Below, one piece after another: positions 44,131 to 54,142 of a stretch of DNA of 64,000 nucleotides (the stretch's first letter is position 1; each line of letters starts with the position of its first letter). Origin of the DNA: Paenibacillus doosanensis (lineage in GTDB: Bacteria > Bacillota > Bacilli > Paenibacillales > NBRC-103111); NCBI RefSeq assembly GCF_025060755.1, contig NZ_JANYUY010000005.1:1-64000 (forward strand), read 5' to 3'. A program made the translations under genes and the position numbers. Under the pieces are notes generated by a model, which was not told the DNA's origin, searched no databases, and saw only the letters and a list, made by a program, of their open reading frames with translations.

Positions 44131-45432
44131 GTGACTTTTGAGATTCAACCTACGACGGGCAACAGCGAATGGTTTACGCAAGACCGGTTCGGTTTATTTA
44201 TTCATTGGGGGTTATATTCGCTCGGAGCGCGGCATGAATGGCTGCAATCCCGGGAGAGACTGTCTCCGGAGAAATACGGCAAATATTTCAAACGGTTCGA
44301 TCCCGATCTGTACGACCCGGAATTATGGGCTCAGCTCGCCGGCGACGCGGGGATGAAATATTTCGTCGTGACGACGAAGCATCACGAAGGCTTCTGCCTG
44401 TGGGACAGCAAGCTGACCGATTACAAAGCTCCTAACAGTCCGGCAGGGCGGGACGTGCTTAGGCCGATGGTCGATGCGTTTCGCCGCCGCGATATGAAGG
44501 TCGGCTTCTATCATTCGCTGATCGACTGGCATCATCCGCATTATACGGTCGATCCGAAGCATCCGCTGCGCTTCGATCCCGAGTTCATCGAAGCTAGCAA
44601 GCAGCGGGATTTTGCGCAATACCGCGACTATTTATTCGGTCAAACCCGCGAGCTGCTTACGGAATTCGGGCCGGTCGATCTGATGTTCTACGATTTCTCG
44701 TTCCCCGAGGAGAACGGCTTGGCCGGTAAAGGCAAGGACGATTGGGGCAGCGCCGAGCTGGTTCGGATGATCCGGGAGCTGCAGCCGAATATATTGCTCA
44801 ACGATCGGCTGCAGATTGGGGGCGACATTACGACGCCCGAGCAGTATATTCCGACCCGCTGGGTGGAGGTGAACGGCAAACGCGTCGTATGGGAAACCTG
44901 CCATACGTTCAGCGGTTCGTGGGGCTACCACCGCGAGGAGGAGACTTGGAAGAGCGTCGAGGTATTGATCAAAATGCTGATCGACGTCGTGAGCAAAGGC
45001 GGCAATCTGCTGCTCAATGTCGGTCCGACCGGAAGAGGAGAATTCGACGAGCGCGCCATAGACCGCCTGAAAGGGATCGGCGAGTGGATGAAGCGGCATA
45101 GTCGGTCCATCTACGGCTGCACTCAGGCTCCGGATTCCTTCGAATGCCCGAGGGACTGCCGCCTGACCTATAATCCGCAGACGAATCGGATGTATCTGCA
45201 CGTCTACAGCTGGCCGTTCAAAAATATTCATCTGCGCGGCTTCGCGGGACGGGTGGAATATGCCCAGCTCTTGAACGACGCCTCCGAAATCCGCTTCAAG
45301 GAAGGCTTCGTGCAGAGCGGGATCGAGGAAGGCGCTTATCGGGAAGGCAGAGACGAGAGTACGCTGACGCTATCGCTTCCCGTCAAGCAGCCGAATGTAA
45401 CGGTGCCGGTTATCGAGCTGTTTTTGAAATAG
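44131..45432 (+). CDS. GH29 alpha-L-fucosidase-type glycosidase
   Basis: 433 aa, GTG start after AAGGGGGAAGCG, no signal peptide. GH29 hallmarks: FGLFIHWGLYSLGARHEW near the N-terminus, YFVVTTKHHEGFCLW, and the putative nucleophile D188 in DLMFYDFSFPE. There the usual WFD-G context is altered, hinting at a non-standard substrate. SKGGNLLLNVGPTGRGEF is also typical. It lies 21 bp after GH78 in the same operon. Fucose or a related 6-deoxy/L-galacto sugar is the likely leaving group. Confidence 0.87.
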   Translation: MTFEIQPTTGNSEWFTQDRFGLFIHWGLYSLGARHEWLQSRERLSPEKYGKYFKRFDPDLYDPELWAQLAGDAGMKYFVVTTKHHEGFCLWDSKLTDYKAPNSPAGRDVLRPMVDAFRRRDMKVGFYHSLIDWHHPHYTVDPKHPLRFDPEFIEASKQRDFAQYRDYLFGQTRELLTEFGPVDLMFYDFSFPEENGLAGKGKDDWGSAELVRMIRELQPNILLNDRLQIGGDITTPEQYIPTRWVEVNGKRVVWETCHTFSGSWGYHREEETWKSVEVLIKMLIDVVSKGGNLLLNVGPTGRGEFDERAIDRLKGIGEWMKRHSRSIYGCTQAPDSFECPRDCRLTYNPQTNRMYLHVYSWPFKNIHLRGFAGRVEYAQLLNDASEIRFKEGFVQSGIEEGAYREGRDESTLTLSLPVKQPNVTVPVIELFLK

Positions 45433-45444
45433 AGGCGGACTGTA

Positions 45445-45494
45445 GAACGATACAAGGAAACGATACCCAAGAAACGATACAAGGAAACGGAGGG
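45445..45494 (+). repeat. Short tandem repeats of GAAACGATAC type before the 906-aa gene
   Basis: Four imperfect units of 11-14 nt (GAACGATACAAG, GAAACGATACCCAA, GAAACGATACAAG, GAAACGGAGGG). The last one contains the ribosome site of the next gene, so slippage could alter spacing. Confidence 0.6.
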
Positions 45495-45506
45495 AAACAC
45501 CGACTC

Positions 45507-48227
45507 ATGTTAACGATCACTATCGGCCATGACAGCCGGCCCGCGCCGCGGGTGGAATACGGCATCCGGCTGCTGCAGGAAGCTCTGCAGCAGGCCGGCT
45601 ATGACGTCCGGCTGCAAGAGGCGGACTGGAGCTGGGACAATTACCGGGCGGAGGACGAAATCCGATTGTACGCAGGCAGCCGCGGCGAATCCGCGCTGCT
45701 GCAAGAGCTTGAACGGCGCGATGTGCTGCTGTATCATACGGAGGCTCCGGCCAAGGAAGGCTTTTACTTGTGCAGCCTGCCGGGGAATTTAACCGTCGTT
45801 TCCGGGGGGAACGATTCAGGCGTGCTGTACGGCTGCCAGGAGCTTGCCGAGCGCATCGGGAAAGCGGGAAAGCTGCCGAAGGATCTCGCCTACGGCGATG
45901 CGCCCGACTTCTCGCTGCGCGGTCCGGCTATCGGATTGCAGAAGACGACGGTTGAACCGCCGCGGCAAACGTATGAATACCCGATAACGCCGGGGCGCTT
46001 CCCGTGGTTTTACGACCGGGCGCTGTGGCTCGATTTTCTGAATATGCTGCTGGAGCAGCGCTGCAACATCATCTACTTGTGGAGCGGGCATCCGTTCTCC
46101 TCGCTCGTCAAGCTGGAGGATTACCCCGAGGCGCTGGAAGTGACCGAAGAGGAATTTGCGCTGAACGTGGATACGTTCCGCTGGCTGGCGGAGGAGGCCG
46201 ACCGCAGAGGCATTTGGCTCGTGCTAAAATTTTACAATATTCATATTCCGCTGCCGTTCGCCGAGAAGCACGGGCTGAAGCTGCATCAGCCGAAGCCGCT
46301 TCCGCTGACCGGCGATTATTACAAGCAATCGATCGCGGCCTTTGTCCGCTCTTTCCCGAACGTCGGCTTGATGGTCTGCCTGGGGGAAGCGCTGCAGGGG
46401 CAAATTTACGGCGTCGAATGGTTTAACGATACGATCATCGCCGGACTGCTGGAAGGGCTCCGTCACTCCGACGTCAAGGAGAAGCCGCCGATCATTTTGC
46501 GCTCCCACGCCATCGAGCCGCAAAAGGTGATCGAAGCTGCGCTGCCGCTGTATCCGAACTTGTACACCGAGGCCAAGTACAACGGCGAATCGCTGACGAC
46601 CTATACGCCGAGGGGGAAATGGCAGGACATTCATAACCGTCTCGGCTCGCTGCAGACGATTCATATCGTGAACGTACATATTCTCGCCAATCTGGAGCCG
46701 TTCCGTTACGGCGCGCCGGCGTTCATTCAAAAATGCATGCAGGCCGCCAAATACCGGCTGAAGTCGAACGGGCTTCATCTGTATCCGCTGTTCTTCTGGG
46801 ATTGGCCTTATTCGCCGGATAAGCCGGAGGAAGGCGCGCCGCGCCTTAGACAAATCGACCGGGATTGGATTTGGTATGCGGCCTGGTTCCGCTACGCCTG
46901 GAACCCGGACCGCGATCCCGAAGCGGAACGTCATTATTGGAGCGGACTTCTGGCGGAGCGGTACGGCAGCCGGGAAGCGGGCGAAGCGATTCTGGACGCT
47001 TATGAGGCGGCGGGCGAGTGTGCGCCTAAGCTGCTGCGCCGCTTCGGCATAACCGAAGGAAACCGCCAGACGATGAGCCTCGGGATGACGATGAGCCAGC
47101 TTACGAATCCGGAGCGTCATATGCCGTGGCCGGATTTGTGGGAATCGCAGTCGCCTCAGGGAGAACGGCTTGAGGAGTACGTCGTCAGGGAGCTGGGCAA
47201 GGAGCCTCATGTCGGAGAGACGCCGCTGGACATTATCGCGGACAGCGAGCGCCATGCGCAGGATGCGCTGGAGGCGATCGATCGGGCGGCGGGCGCCGTG
47301 ACGCGGGGCCGCGCCGAGTTCGAGCGGCTGAGAAGCGATGTTCAGGCCATTCGCGAGATGGTGGGCGTATATGCGGATAAAGTACGGGCAGCGATCCTTT
47401 TGTTAACGTATAAACATACCGTGCAGGATGATTACTTTCAGCGGACCGATCTGCTGGAGCGGGCGGGCGATTACATGGAAAGCAGCCTGAACAGCTACCG
47501 CAGATTGACGAGCTTGACGGACGATACGTATCTGTTCGCCAACAGTATGCAGACGCCGCAGCGGAAGGTGCCGATTCGCAACGGAATGGAGTTCAGGCAC
47601 TGGCGCGAATGTCTGCCGGTGTACGAGCAGGAGCTGGATCGTTTCCGCTTCCATGTGCAAGAGCTGAAGTCGGGAACGCTGCCGGAGGCATTGAAGAACA
47701 GGCAGCAGCCGATTTCCGCGCTGGAGCAGGCTTCGTTCACATTGCTTTCCGGCCATGCGGAAACCTTCCGCGTGGAGAAGGGCGCGGAGGTGTTCACGGA
47801 CGGCGATATTCATATCGTCGGCTGCGCGGAGGAGCTCGACGGCTTGACCGGCGTGCGCTTCAGCCAGCGGGAAGCGGGGCTTCGCGGCATTGCTCTCGAA
47901 TTCGAGCTTGCCGAGCCGGCGCAAGTGCTGATCGGATATTTTAATTCCAAGGATCAGCAGTGGCTGCAGGCCCCGAGCCTGGAGGAAAATACGCATGCCG
48001 ACGATATGGGAGGCTACGAGCCGCTGCTGAAAAAAGGACTGCGCTTGTACGCATACCCTTCGGTTAACGTTCACGCCTTCCGGTTCGATGCCGGCCGGCA
48101 TACGCTGGATTTCGGCAAAGGAGCGTACCTGCTTCTCGGCGTCGTGCCTGCAGGGCAGAGCATTCGCCCGAGAAATGTCGAGCATAAAAACGACGGCGTG
48201 GAAACGCTGGATTGGTTATACGAATAG
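45507..48227 (+). CDS. Large intracellular glycosidase-like protein, family not assigned
   Basis: 906 aa, no signal peptide. The N-terminal about 130 residues follow the pattern of GH20b/GH67-N domains (TVVSGGNDSGVLYGCQELAE), which precede TIM barrels in hexosaminidases and alpha-glucuronidases. A barrel-like region covers about 150-480 (NIIYLWSGHPFSS, GIWLVLKFYNIH, VGLMVCLGEALQG, NLYTEAKYNGE). The Glu residues at about 294 and 355 end beta strands and are candidate catalytic residues. Helical and beta C-terminal domains follow. Its operon position between GH29 and GH95 supports a glycosidase. I cannot place it in a known family. Confidence 0.65.
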   Translation: MLTITIGHDSRPAPRVEYGIRLLQEALQQAGYDVRLQEADWSWDNYRAEDEIRLYAGSRGESALLQELERRDVLLYHTEAPAKEGFYLCSLPGNLTVVSGGNDSGVLYGCQELAERIGKAGKLPKDLAYGDAPDFSLRGPAIGLQKTTVEPPRQTYEYPITPGRFPWFYDRALWLDFLNMLLEQRCNIIYLWSGHPFSSLVKLEDYPEALEVTEEEFALNVDTFRWLAEEADRRGIWLVLKFYNIHIPLPFAEKHGLKLHQPKPLPLTGDYYKQSIAAFVRSFPNVGLMVCLGEALQGQIYGVEWFNDTIIAGLLEGLRHSDVKEKPPIILRSHAIEPQKVIEAALPLYPNLYTEAKYNGESLTTYTPRGKWQDIHNRLGSLQTIHIVNVHILANLEPFRYGAPAFIQKCMQAAKYRLKSNGLHLYPLFFWDWPYSPDKPEEGAPRLRQIDRDWIWYAAWFRYAWNPDRDPEAERHYWSGLLAERYGSREAGEAILDAYEAAGECAPKLLRRFGITEGNRQTMSLGMTMSQLTNPERHMPWPDLWESQSPQGERLEEYVVRELGKEPHVGETPLDIIADSERHAQDALEAIDRAAGAVTRGRAEFERLRSDVQAIREMVGVYADKVRAAILLLTYKHTVQDDYFQRTDLLERAGDYMESSLNSYRRLTSLTDDTYLFANSMQTPQRKVPIRNGMEFRHWRECLPVYEQELDRFRFHVQELKSGTLPEALKNRQQPISALEQASFTLLSGHAETFRVEKGAEVFTDGDIHIVGCAEELDGLTGVRFSQREAGLRGIALEFELAEPAQVLIGYFNSKDQQWLQAPSLEENTHADDMGGYEPLLKKGLRLYAYPSVNVHAFRFDAGRHTLDFGKGAYLLLGVVPAGQSIRPRNVEHKNDGVETLDWLYE

Positions 48228-48307
48228 GATGACGACGGCCGGGGGGCTTGTCCGGGACATTACCAGGTCCGGCTTCCCGGCCTTACCCGCGAAGAGGAGG
48301 AAAACCA

Positions 48308-50677
48308 ATGTCCGGAACCGGCAGCCGTTCGGCGATCTGGTACAAACAAGCCGCGAGCCATTGGTTCGAGGCGCTCCCCGTCGGCAACGGCCGATTCGGA
48401 GGCATGGTATATGGAGGCGCCGGGAGAGAGCGGATCAGCTTCAATGAAGATACCTTATGGTCGGGAGAGCCGAGAGAAAAGGTTCGCCACGACGTCCAAC
48501 TGCATTTGGACTATGCGCGCCAACTGATTTTCGGAGGGCGGCATGAGGAAGCGGAGGGCATCATCGAACAATACATGGAAGGAGAAGAGATCGAGTCGTA
48601 CATGCCGCTCGGCGATATGGAGCTGTGGTTTGACGAGCAGGGAGAAGCGACAGGTTACCGCAGAGAGCTGGACATGGACGAAGGGATCGTAAGGACCCGT
48701 TACCGTTTGGGAGGAGCGCTCTGCACGCGGGAGGTATTCGTATCGGCCGCCGATCAGGTGATGGCCGTACGTCTGCATCATAACGCCAAGACGGCGCTCA
48801 CCGTGCTTCTGCACAGTCCGCTCCGTTATACGGTGAGCGAGACGGCGCCGAACCGGCTTAAGCTCTCCGGCCGCAGCCCGTATCATGTGCTTCCGAACAC
48901 GATGAAGGCGCCCGATCCGGTAAAGTATGAAGAAGGCAAGGGCATGAGCTTCGAGCTGCAGATTCATGTCGAGGTGGAGAAGGGCAAGGTGGAGACGAGC
49001 GGCGGCAGAATGCGGATTACCGGTTCAGGCGCGATTACGCTGTTCATCGCTGCGGCAACGAGCTATAACGGCTTCAGGGGCGATCCCGCTTCCGCATCGG
49101 CGCCGAACCCGGCGCGGCTGTGCGAGTCGCGGCTGGATCATGCGGCATCAGCGGGCTATGAGCGGCTGAAAGCGCGGCATATCGAAGAATACGGCGCTTA
49201 CTTCGGCCGCGCCGCGCTGCAGCTGGGAGACGAAGCGATGAACGGGATGCCTACGGATGAGCGGATTCGCGCCGTAAGAGAAGGGGCGGATGACCCGGGC
49301 TTGGCGGCGCTTTTTTTTCAATACGGGAGATACTTGCTCCTGTCGAGCTCGCGCCCGGGCACTCAGCCGGCCAACTTGCAGGGAATATGGAACGATAAGA
49401 CGCAGCCGCCCTGGTGCAGCAGCTGGACGACGAATATCAACGTCGAGATGAATTATTGGCCGGCGGAGGTTTGCCATCTGGAGGAATGCCACCAGCCGCT
49501 GCTCGATTGGATTGAGGATTTGCGGTGGACGGGACGGCAGACGGCCGCCGTTCACTACCGCAGCAGAGGCTGGACCGCTCACCATAACATCGACCTATGG
49601 AGAACGTCGACTCCGGTCGGAGGATCTCCGAGTTGGGCGTTTTGGCCGATGGCGGGCGCGTGGCTGTGCCATCATCTATGGGAGCATTACGCTTTCAGCC
49701 AAGACGAGCGATTTCTTGAGCGGGCGTTCCCGGCGATGAAGGAGGCTGCTTTGTTTTGCCTCGACTGGCTGGTGGAAGGCCCTGACGGCCAGCTCGTAAC
49801 TTGTCCTTCGACGTCGCCGGAGAATATGTTCGTCACGGCGGACGGCCAGCAAAGCAGCGTAACCTACGCTTCCACTCTGGATATGGCGCTGATCCGCGAC
49901 TTGTTCGGCCATTGTATCGAAGCGGGACGTATTCTGCAGAAGGAGGCGCGGTTGTGCGGGGAGCTGGAAGAGGCGCTGCGCCGTCTGCCGCCGTTTCGGA
50001 TCGGCAAGCACGGGCAGCTGCAGGAGTGGGCGGAAGATTATGATGAACTGGAGCCGGGACACCGCCATATCGCCCATCTGGCCGCGCTGCATCCGCTCGG
50101 GTTGTTTACGCGGGAAGACGATCCGGTCTGGATCGAAGCTTGTCGCGCCTCATTGGAACGGAGGCTGGCTCACGGCGGGGCGCATACGGGATGGAGCTGC
50201 GCTTGGACGGTCAGTTTCTGGGCGCGTCTGGGCGAGCCTGACAAGGCCCATCGGTTTTTGAACGAATTGCTGGCCGGAACGCATCTGAACCTGATGAATG
50301 CGCACCGGCACCCGAAGGTGAAGCTCGATATTTTCCAAATCGACGGCAATTTGGCGGGGACAGCAGGGATCGCCGAGCTGCTTCTGCAAAGCCATGGCGG
50401 CCGGGTGCGTCTGTTGCCCGCGCTCCCCGAGCAGTGGTCTCGCGGAACGGCCAAAGGTCTGCGCGCCCGCGGCGGATTCGAGATCGATATGGAATGGGCG
50501 GAGGGCCGATTAGTCCGCGCCCGGCTGTTATCTTCGGCGGGCAAGCCCTGCCGCTTATGGACGCCGCATCCGGTTTCCGTACGGCGCGGAGGAGCCGATA
50601 TTGCCGGCGAGAGCACCGGACATGAGCTTGTATGGCATACGGAGGCCGGGCAAAGCTACGACATAGTGCCCGTATAA
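48308..50677 (+). CDS. GH95 alpha-L-fucosidase / alpha-L-galactosidase family protein
   Basis: 789 aa from ATG 48308 (GAGGAGGAAAACC before it; upstream in-frame ATG has no such site). No signal peptide. GH95 signatures in order: WFEALPVGNGRFGGMVYGG, SFNEDTLWSGEP, SSSRPGTQPANLQGIWND, TTNINVEMNYWPAE, catalytic-region CPSTSPENMF, HTGWSCAWTVSFWARLG and FQIDGNLAGTAGIAELLLQSHGG. The family includes alpha-1,2-L-fucosidases and alpha-L-galactosidases, and sequence alone does not separate these. Same operon as GH78 and GH29. Confidence 0.92.
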   Translation: MSGTGSRSAIWYKQAASHWFEALPVGNGRFGGMVYGGAGRERISFNEDTLWSGEPREKVRHDVQLHLDYARQLIFGGRHEEAEGIIEQYMEGEEIESYMPLGDMELWFDEQGEATGYRRELDMDEGIVRTRYRLGGALCTREVFVSAADQVMAVRLHHNAKTALTVLLHSPLRYTVSETAPNRLKLSGRSPYHVLPNTMKAPDPVKYEEGKGMSFELQIHVEVEKGKVETSGGRMRITGSGAITLFIAAATSYNGFRGDPASASAPNPARLCESRLDHAASAGYERLKARHIEEYGAYFGRAALQLGDEAMNGMPTDERIRAVREGADDPGLAALFFQYGRYLLLSSSRPGTQPANLQGIWNDKTQPPWCSSWTTNINVEMNYWPAEVCHLEECHQPLLDWIEDLRWTGRQTAAVHYRSRGWTAHHNIDLWRTSTPVGGSPSWAFWPMAGAWLCHHLWEHYAFSQDERFLERAFPAMKEAALFCLDWLVEGPDGQLVTCPSTSPENMFVTADGQQSSVTYASTLDMALIRDLFGHCIEAGRILQKEARLCGELEEALRRLPPFRIGKHGQLQEWAEDYDELEPGHRHIAHLAALHPLGLFTREDDPVWIEACRASLERRLAHGGAHTGWSCAWTVSFWARLGEPDKAHRFLNELLAGTHLNLMNAHRHPKVKLDIFQIDGNLAGTAGIAELLLQSHGGRVRLLPALPEQWSRGTAKGLRARGGFEIDMEWAEGRLVRARLLSSAGKPCRLWTPHPVSVRRGGADIAGESTGHELVWHTEAGQSYDIVPV

Positions 50678-50752
50678 CCGAAGGAGGAAGCGGCGCGCTC
50701 TCCCGATTGCAACAGGAGGCGGCGCTGCACGGGACAGAAGGGGGATTCATTG

Positions 50753-51742
50753 TTGGTAGAATATAAACATATTGTGAAGGAATTTATTTTCGAAGAGGAC
50801 AGACCGTTCCCGAGCTGCCACGCATCGACGCTGGAGGTGCTGCCCGGCGGTGAGATTATAGCCGCTTGGTTCGGCGGCACTGCGGAGAAGGCGGGCGATG
50901 TAGCCATCTGGGTCTCGCGGCGCAACCTGGAGGGATGGACGGCCCCGGTCAAGGCAGCCGATCGCGAGGGAGTGCCGCATTGGAATCCGGTGCTGTTTCT
51001 CAGACCCGACGGAGTGCTGCAGTTGTATTATAAAGTAGGCCATTCCATTGCCGAATGGGTTACGATGGTTATGTATTCCGAGGATCAGGGGATTACTTGG
51101 AGCGAGCCCGTACAGCTGGTGGAAGGAGATGCGGGAGGCCGGGGGCCTGTCAAAAACAAGCCCATTCTGCTGCATGACGGGACGATCGCCGCTCCGGCTT
51201 CGCTGGAGCCGGCTTGGGACTGCTTCGTCGATCTGTCACTTGACGGAGGGACGACATGGCATCGCAGCGAAACTGTGCCGATCGACCACAGCCGCCTGAG
51301 GGGGAAGGGGATTATCCAACCGGCGCTATGGGAGTCCGTTCCGGGAAATGTGCATATGTTGACGCGCAGCACGGAGGGGGAAATATACCGCAGCGATTCC
51401 GCCGACGGCGGGCGAACCTGGTGCGAGGCGTATGCTACCGAGCTGCCGAACAATAACAGCGGGATCGATCTGGCGAAGCTGGATTCCGGCGTGCTCGCGC
51501 TTGTCTACAATCCCGTCCGCACCGAGGAAGGGAAGAAGAAGGGACCGCGAACCCCGCTTGTGCTGCGTCTGTCGGAGGATAACGGCAGGACGTGGAAGCA
51601 GGAGCTGAAGCTGGACGAAGGGATCAAGCAATATTCGTATCCGGCGATCGTCGCCAGAGGCAGCGACCTGTATATTACATACACGTGGAGAAGAGAGCGC
51701 ATCGCCTTTTATCATATTCGGCTATCGGAGGCGGTTTCTTAA
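50753..51742 (+). CDS. BNR-repeat sialidase-like propeller enzyme 1
   Basis: 329 aa; TTG 50753 is preferred over TTG 50750 because of spacing to GGGGG. No signal peptide. Six-bladed propeller features: Asp-box-like SEDQGITWSE, SLDGGTTWHR, SADGGRTWCE and SEDNGRTWKQ. The N-terminal FPSCHASTLEVLPGGEIIAAWFGG with its His and the ELPNNNSGIDL loop are typical of the BNR_2 group. Classical sialidase FRIP arginines are not obvious, so 'sialidase' is only a fold label. It is last in the operon, followed by a hairpin. Confidence 0.75.
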   Translation: MVEYKHIVKEFIFEEDRPFPSCHASTLEVLPGGEIIAAWFGGTAEKAGDVAIWVSRRNLEGWTAPVKAADREGVPHWNPVLFLRPDGVLQLYYKVGHSIAEWVTMVMYSEDQGITWSEPVQLVEGDAGGRGPVKNKPILLHDGTIAAPASLEPAWDCFVDLSLDGGTTWHRSETVPIDHSRLRGKGIIQPALWESVPGNVHMLTRSTEGEIYRSDSADGGRTWCEAYATELPNNNSGIDLAKLDSGVLALVYNPVRTEEGKKKGPRTPLVLRLSEDNGRTWKQELKLDEGIKQYSYPAIVARGSDLYITYTWRRERIAFYHIRLSEAVS

Positions 51743-51773
51743 CAGCCGCCGGAAGCCCGTTCCAAGCCATAGC

Positions 51774-51811
51774 GAATCCCCTACCGGTTCCCGGACCGGA
51801 CTAGGGGATTC
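51774..51811 (+). terminator. Hairpin terminator-like structure after the first glycosidase operon
   Basis: GAATCCCCTA (51774-51783) pairs perfectly with TAGGGGATTC (51802-51811), with an inner CCGGT/ACCGG stem; no long T-run follows. Confidence 0.55.
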
Positions 51812-51841
51812 ATTGCATCATGGAGCAAAGGGAATAAGTGT

Positions 51842-51901
51842 AATTGCCCTATAGATTGAGCAGATAACCACCACTCATCGCGCATTGAAATTTTATATAC
51901 T
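51842..51901 (+). promoter_or_regulatory. AraC-type box plus promoter of the 729-aa glycosidase operon
   Basis: AATTGCCCTATAG (51842-51854), a second half-site ATCGCG (51877-51882) and -10 TATACT (51896-51901). From CCTATAG to the -10 is 48 bp, exactly as at 57469/57517. ATCGCG would overlap the -35 position, as for class II activation. Confidence 0.6.
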
Positions 51902-51952
51902 TAAGCATGTAAGTAAATTGAATATTAATTAGCTCAGAACGGAGGAGAGTTC

Positions 51953-54142
51953 ATGCCAACGGGCAGCCTTTGGGATGAGGAATTGCAGGCGGGGAAGAAG
52001 GCGTTGCGCACGCTTCCCGGCGCGTTACTGCTCGGTTCCACCGGAGCGAGGCTATGGGCGGATTATGTGGAGCCCAGGCCCGGATTTGCCGGCAGATTCG
52101 ATTTTATCCACAAGATCAACATTCCTTTGTTGTACGCCGTAACCGCTCAGGGGATCGTCAGCTTCGAGCCTTGCCGGACGCAGTGGTTTCCCAGCCATCT
52201 GCTGATGGAATATGAAAGCGGTCGCTTGTCCTTGACGGAGCGCAAGTTTATTGCTTGGGACGATTGTGCGGTGTCGTGCCAGACCTGGACGAATGGCGGC
52301 AAGGAAGATCTTGTTTTGCGGCTTGAGACTTATGAGGACCTGTTCAGCGAATGCGAAGGGGGCACGCTGCAAGGCACATTTGAAATCGAGCATTACAGTT
52401 TCGATGTAACGGGGGTCATCGCTGTAAGCGAACCGGGCTTGCTAAGCGAATTGCGAATCAGGCCGGGAGAGACGAAAGAACTGATCGTTGCCGGGGCATT
52501 CGGAATCGACGGCCGGGACAGCCGTGAGGTATTGAGAGAGCGGGCGCTGCGCTATGTACGGCAGGGAACGAACGCCGATCAGATCATCGCGGAGTATAAG
52601 AAACAGTACCAGTCCTGGTTCGACAAAACGCCTGTGTTTCGCTCTAGCGACGAACTGCTGAACAAAACCTGGGCGTATCGCTGGTTTTTGCTGCGGCATA
52701 ATTTGGCGGACCCGCAGTACGGTCATTTGCAGCATCCGCTGTTTTACGAGGGACGATCCCACAAAAAGAGCAAAAAGCCGTTCGGTAAAGGCGGCTGGGA
52801 ATTCAGCAAGCTGATCAATTTATCCGTACCGCTGCATCTGATGGATGCGAGGTGGTATCATGATCCGGTCTATTGCGAAGGCTCGCTGCAAAATATGAAG
52901 GAAGGCGCGGACGAAAACGGGATGTACTGCTGCATGACCGTCGATACGATCATGCATTCCTTCGCTAATTTCTCCTGTTGGGCGGCCTACAAGCTGTACC
53001 TTGTACATAGAAACCGCTCGGCGGTTGAACGACTCCTTCCTTCTCTGAAACAACAGGTTGCTTCGTGGAAACGCATACACGGCAACGATGCCGATCAACT
53101 GCTGATTGAGCACAAACATACGCGAACAGGCAAGGAGTACCAGCCCAGCTACTGGTATTTTCATAATTACCCGAGAAATCCGAAGGATAAAGCCACGTAT
53201 ACCCATCTGAAAAGGGTAGATCGGGCGGTTTATCATTACTTGAACACGCAGGCCGTAGCCAAGCTATGCGAAGCCTTCGGCGATCCGGAGGCGGAAGCGT
53301 ATGCGGAGCTGGCGGGGGAGATCAAACGGGATATTATCGCCAAAATGTGGGATGAGGAAACGCAATTTTTCTACGATCTGCACTATGAAACCGACGAGAA
53401 GGCGATGGTCAAAAACATCGTTGGCATTTATCCCGGCTGGGCGGAGATGATCGACGAACGGTTCGACGGTATGATCGAGCATTTGCTGAACGAGCGGGAG
53501 TTCCGCACGAGATGTCCGTTTCCTTCGGTATCCGCCGATTGCCCGGCTTACTCCAAGGAAGGAGGCTGGATGGGCCATTTCGTCAAAGGCCGCAACGGAT
53601 GCGTATGGGACGGACCGACATGGCCGTATACGAATTCCATCGCGCTGGATGCGCTGGCTAAGGAGAGCAAGCGAAGGAATCACCGATTCGATGGCGATTT
53701 CGCCCATTATTTCCGTGAATATTCGTTCCTCCATTTCATGCAGCGCGATTTGAACCAGCCGGGGCTTGTGGAGCATTACAACAGCGAGACGGGCGAACCG
53801 CTGAGCGACGAGCAGGAATACAATCATTCTTACTATATCGATCTGCTTATTTCCCACGTAGCCGGACTGAACATAGAGCAGGACAGACTGATCATCGATC
53901 CGATCGACATCGGGCTGGATTATTTTTGTCTGGATCGGGTGAAGGCGGCCGGAGCCGATATTCGGATTTCGTACCGGAATCCGCTTGTAAGCGATTGCGG
54001 ACCGGACTGCGGGCAGCAGCCTCTGGAGGCAGGCTACTGCGTGTATGTGAACGGGAAGCGGATCTTTCAGGCAGAGACGCTGTGCCGTCGGGAATTTTCT
54101 TTGCAACAATTCATTCATCAAGGACAAGGGGTGTCGTTATGA
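51953..54142 (+). CDS. (alpha/alpha)6-barrel glycosidase, MGH1-like/GH63-like
   Basis: 729 aa; ATG after GGAGGAGAGTTC, no signal peptide. An N-terminal beta-sandwich (about 1-200) is followed by an (alpha/alpha)6 barrel (about 230-660) with stretches found in GH63/GH37-related proteins: NGCVWDGPTWPYTNSIALDAL (Asp candidate acid), EYNHSYYIDLLIS, and FYEGRSHKKSKKPFGKGGWEFSK. A short C-terminal beta domain follows. The CAZy family is not certain; GH142-type beta-L-arabinofuranosidase and related families share this fold. It overlaps the next gene by 4 bp (ATGA). Confidence 0.7.
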   Translation: MPTGSLWDEELQAGKKALRTLPGALLLGSTGARLWADYVEPRPGFAGRFDFIHKINIPLLYAVTAQGIVSFEPCRTQWFPSHLLMEYESGRLSLTERKFIAWDDCAVSCQTWTNGGKEDLVLRLETYEDLFSECEGGTLQGTFEIEHYSFDVTGVIAVSEPGLLSELRIRPGETKELIVAGAFGIDGRDSREVLRERALRYVRQGTNADQIIAEYKKQYQSWFDKTPVFRSSDELLNKTWAYRWFLLRHNLADPQYGHLQHPLFYEGRSHKKSKKPFGKGGWEFSKLINLSVPLHLMDARWYHDPVYCEGSLQNMKEGADENGMYCCMTVDTIMHSFANFSCWAAYKLYLVHRNRSAVERLLPSLKQQVASWKRIHGNDADQLLIEHKHTRTGKEYQPSYWYFHNYPRNPKDKATYTHLKRVDRAVYHYLNTQAVAKLCEAFGDPEAEAYAELAGEIKRDIIAKMWDEETQFFYDLHYETDEKAMVKNIVGIYPGWAEMIDERFDGMIEHLLNEREFRTRCPFPSVSADCPAYSKEGGWMGHFVKGRNGCVWDGPTWPYTNSIALDALAKESKRRNHRFDGDFAHYFREYSFLHFMQRDLNQPGLVEHYNSETGEPLSDEQEYNHSYYIDLLISHVAGLNIEQDRLIIDPIDIGLDYFCLDRVKAAGADIRISYRNPLVSDCGPDCGQQPLEAGYCVYVNGKRIFQAETLCRREFSLQQFIHQGQGVSL

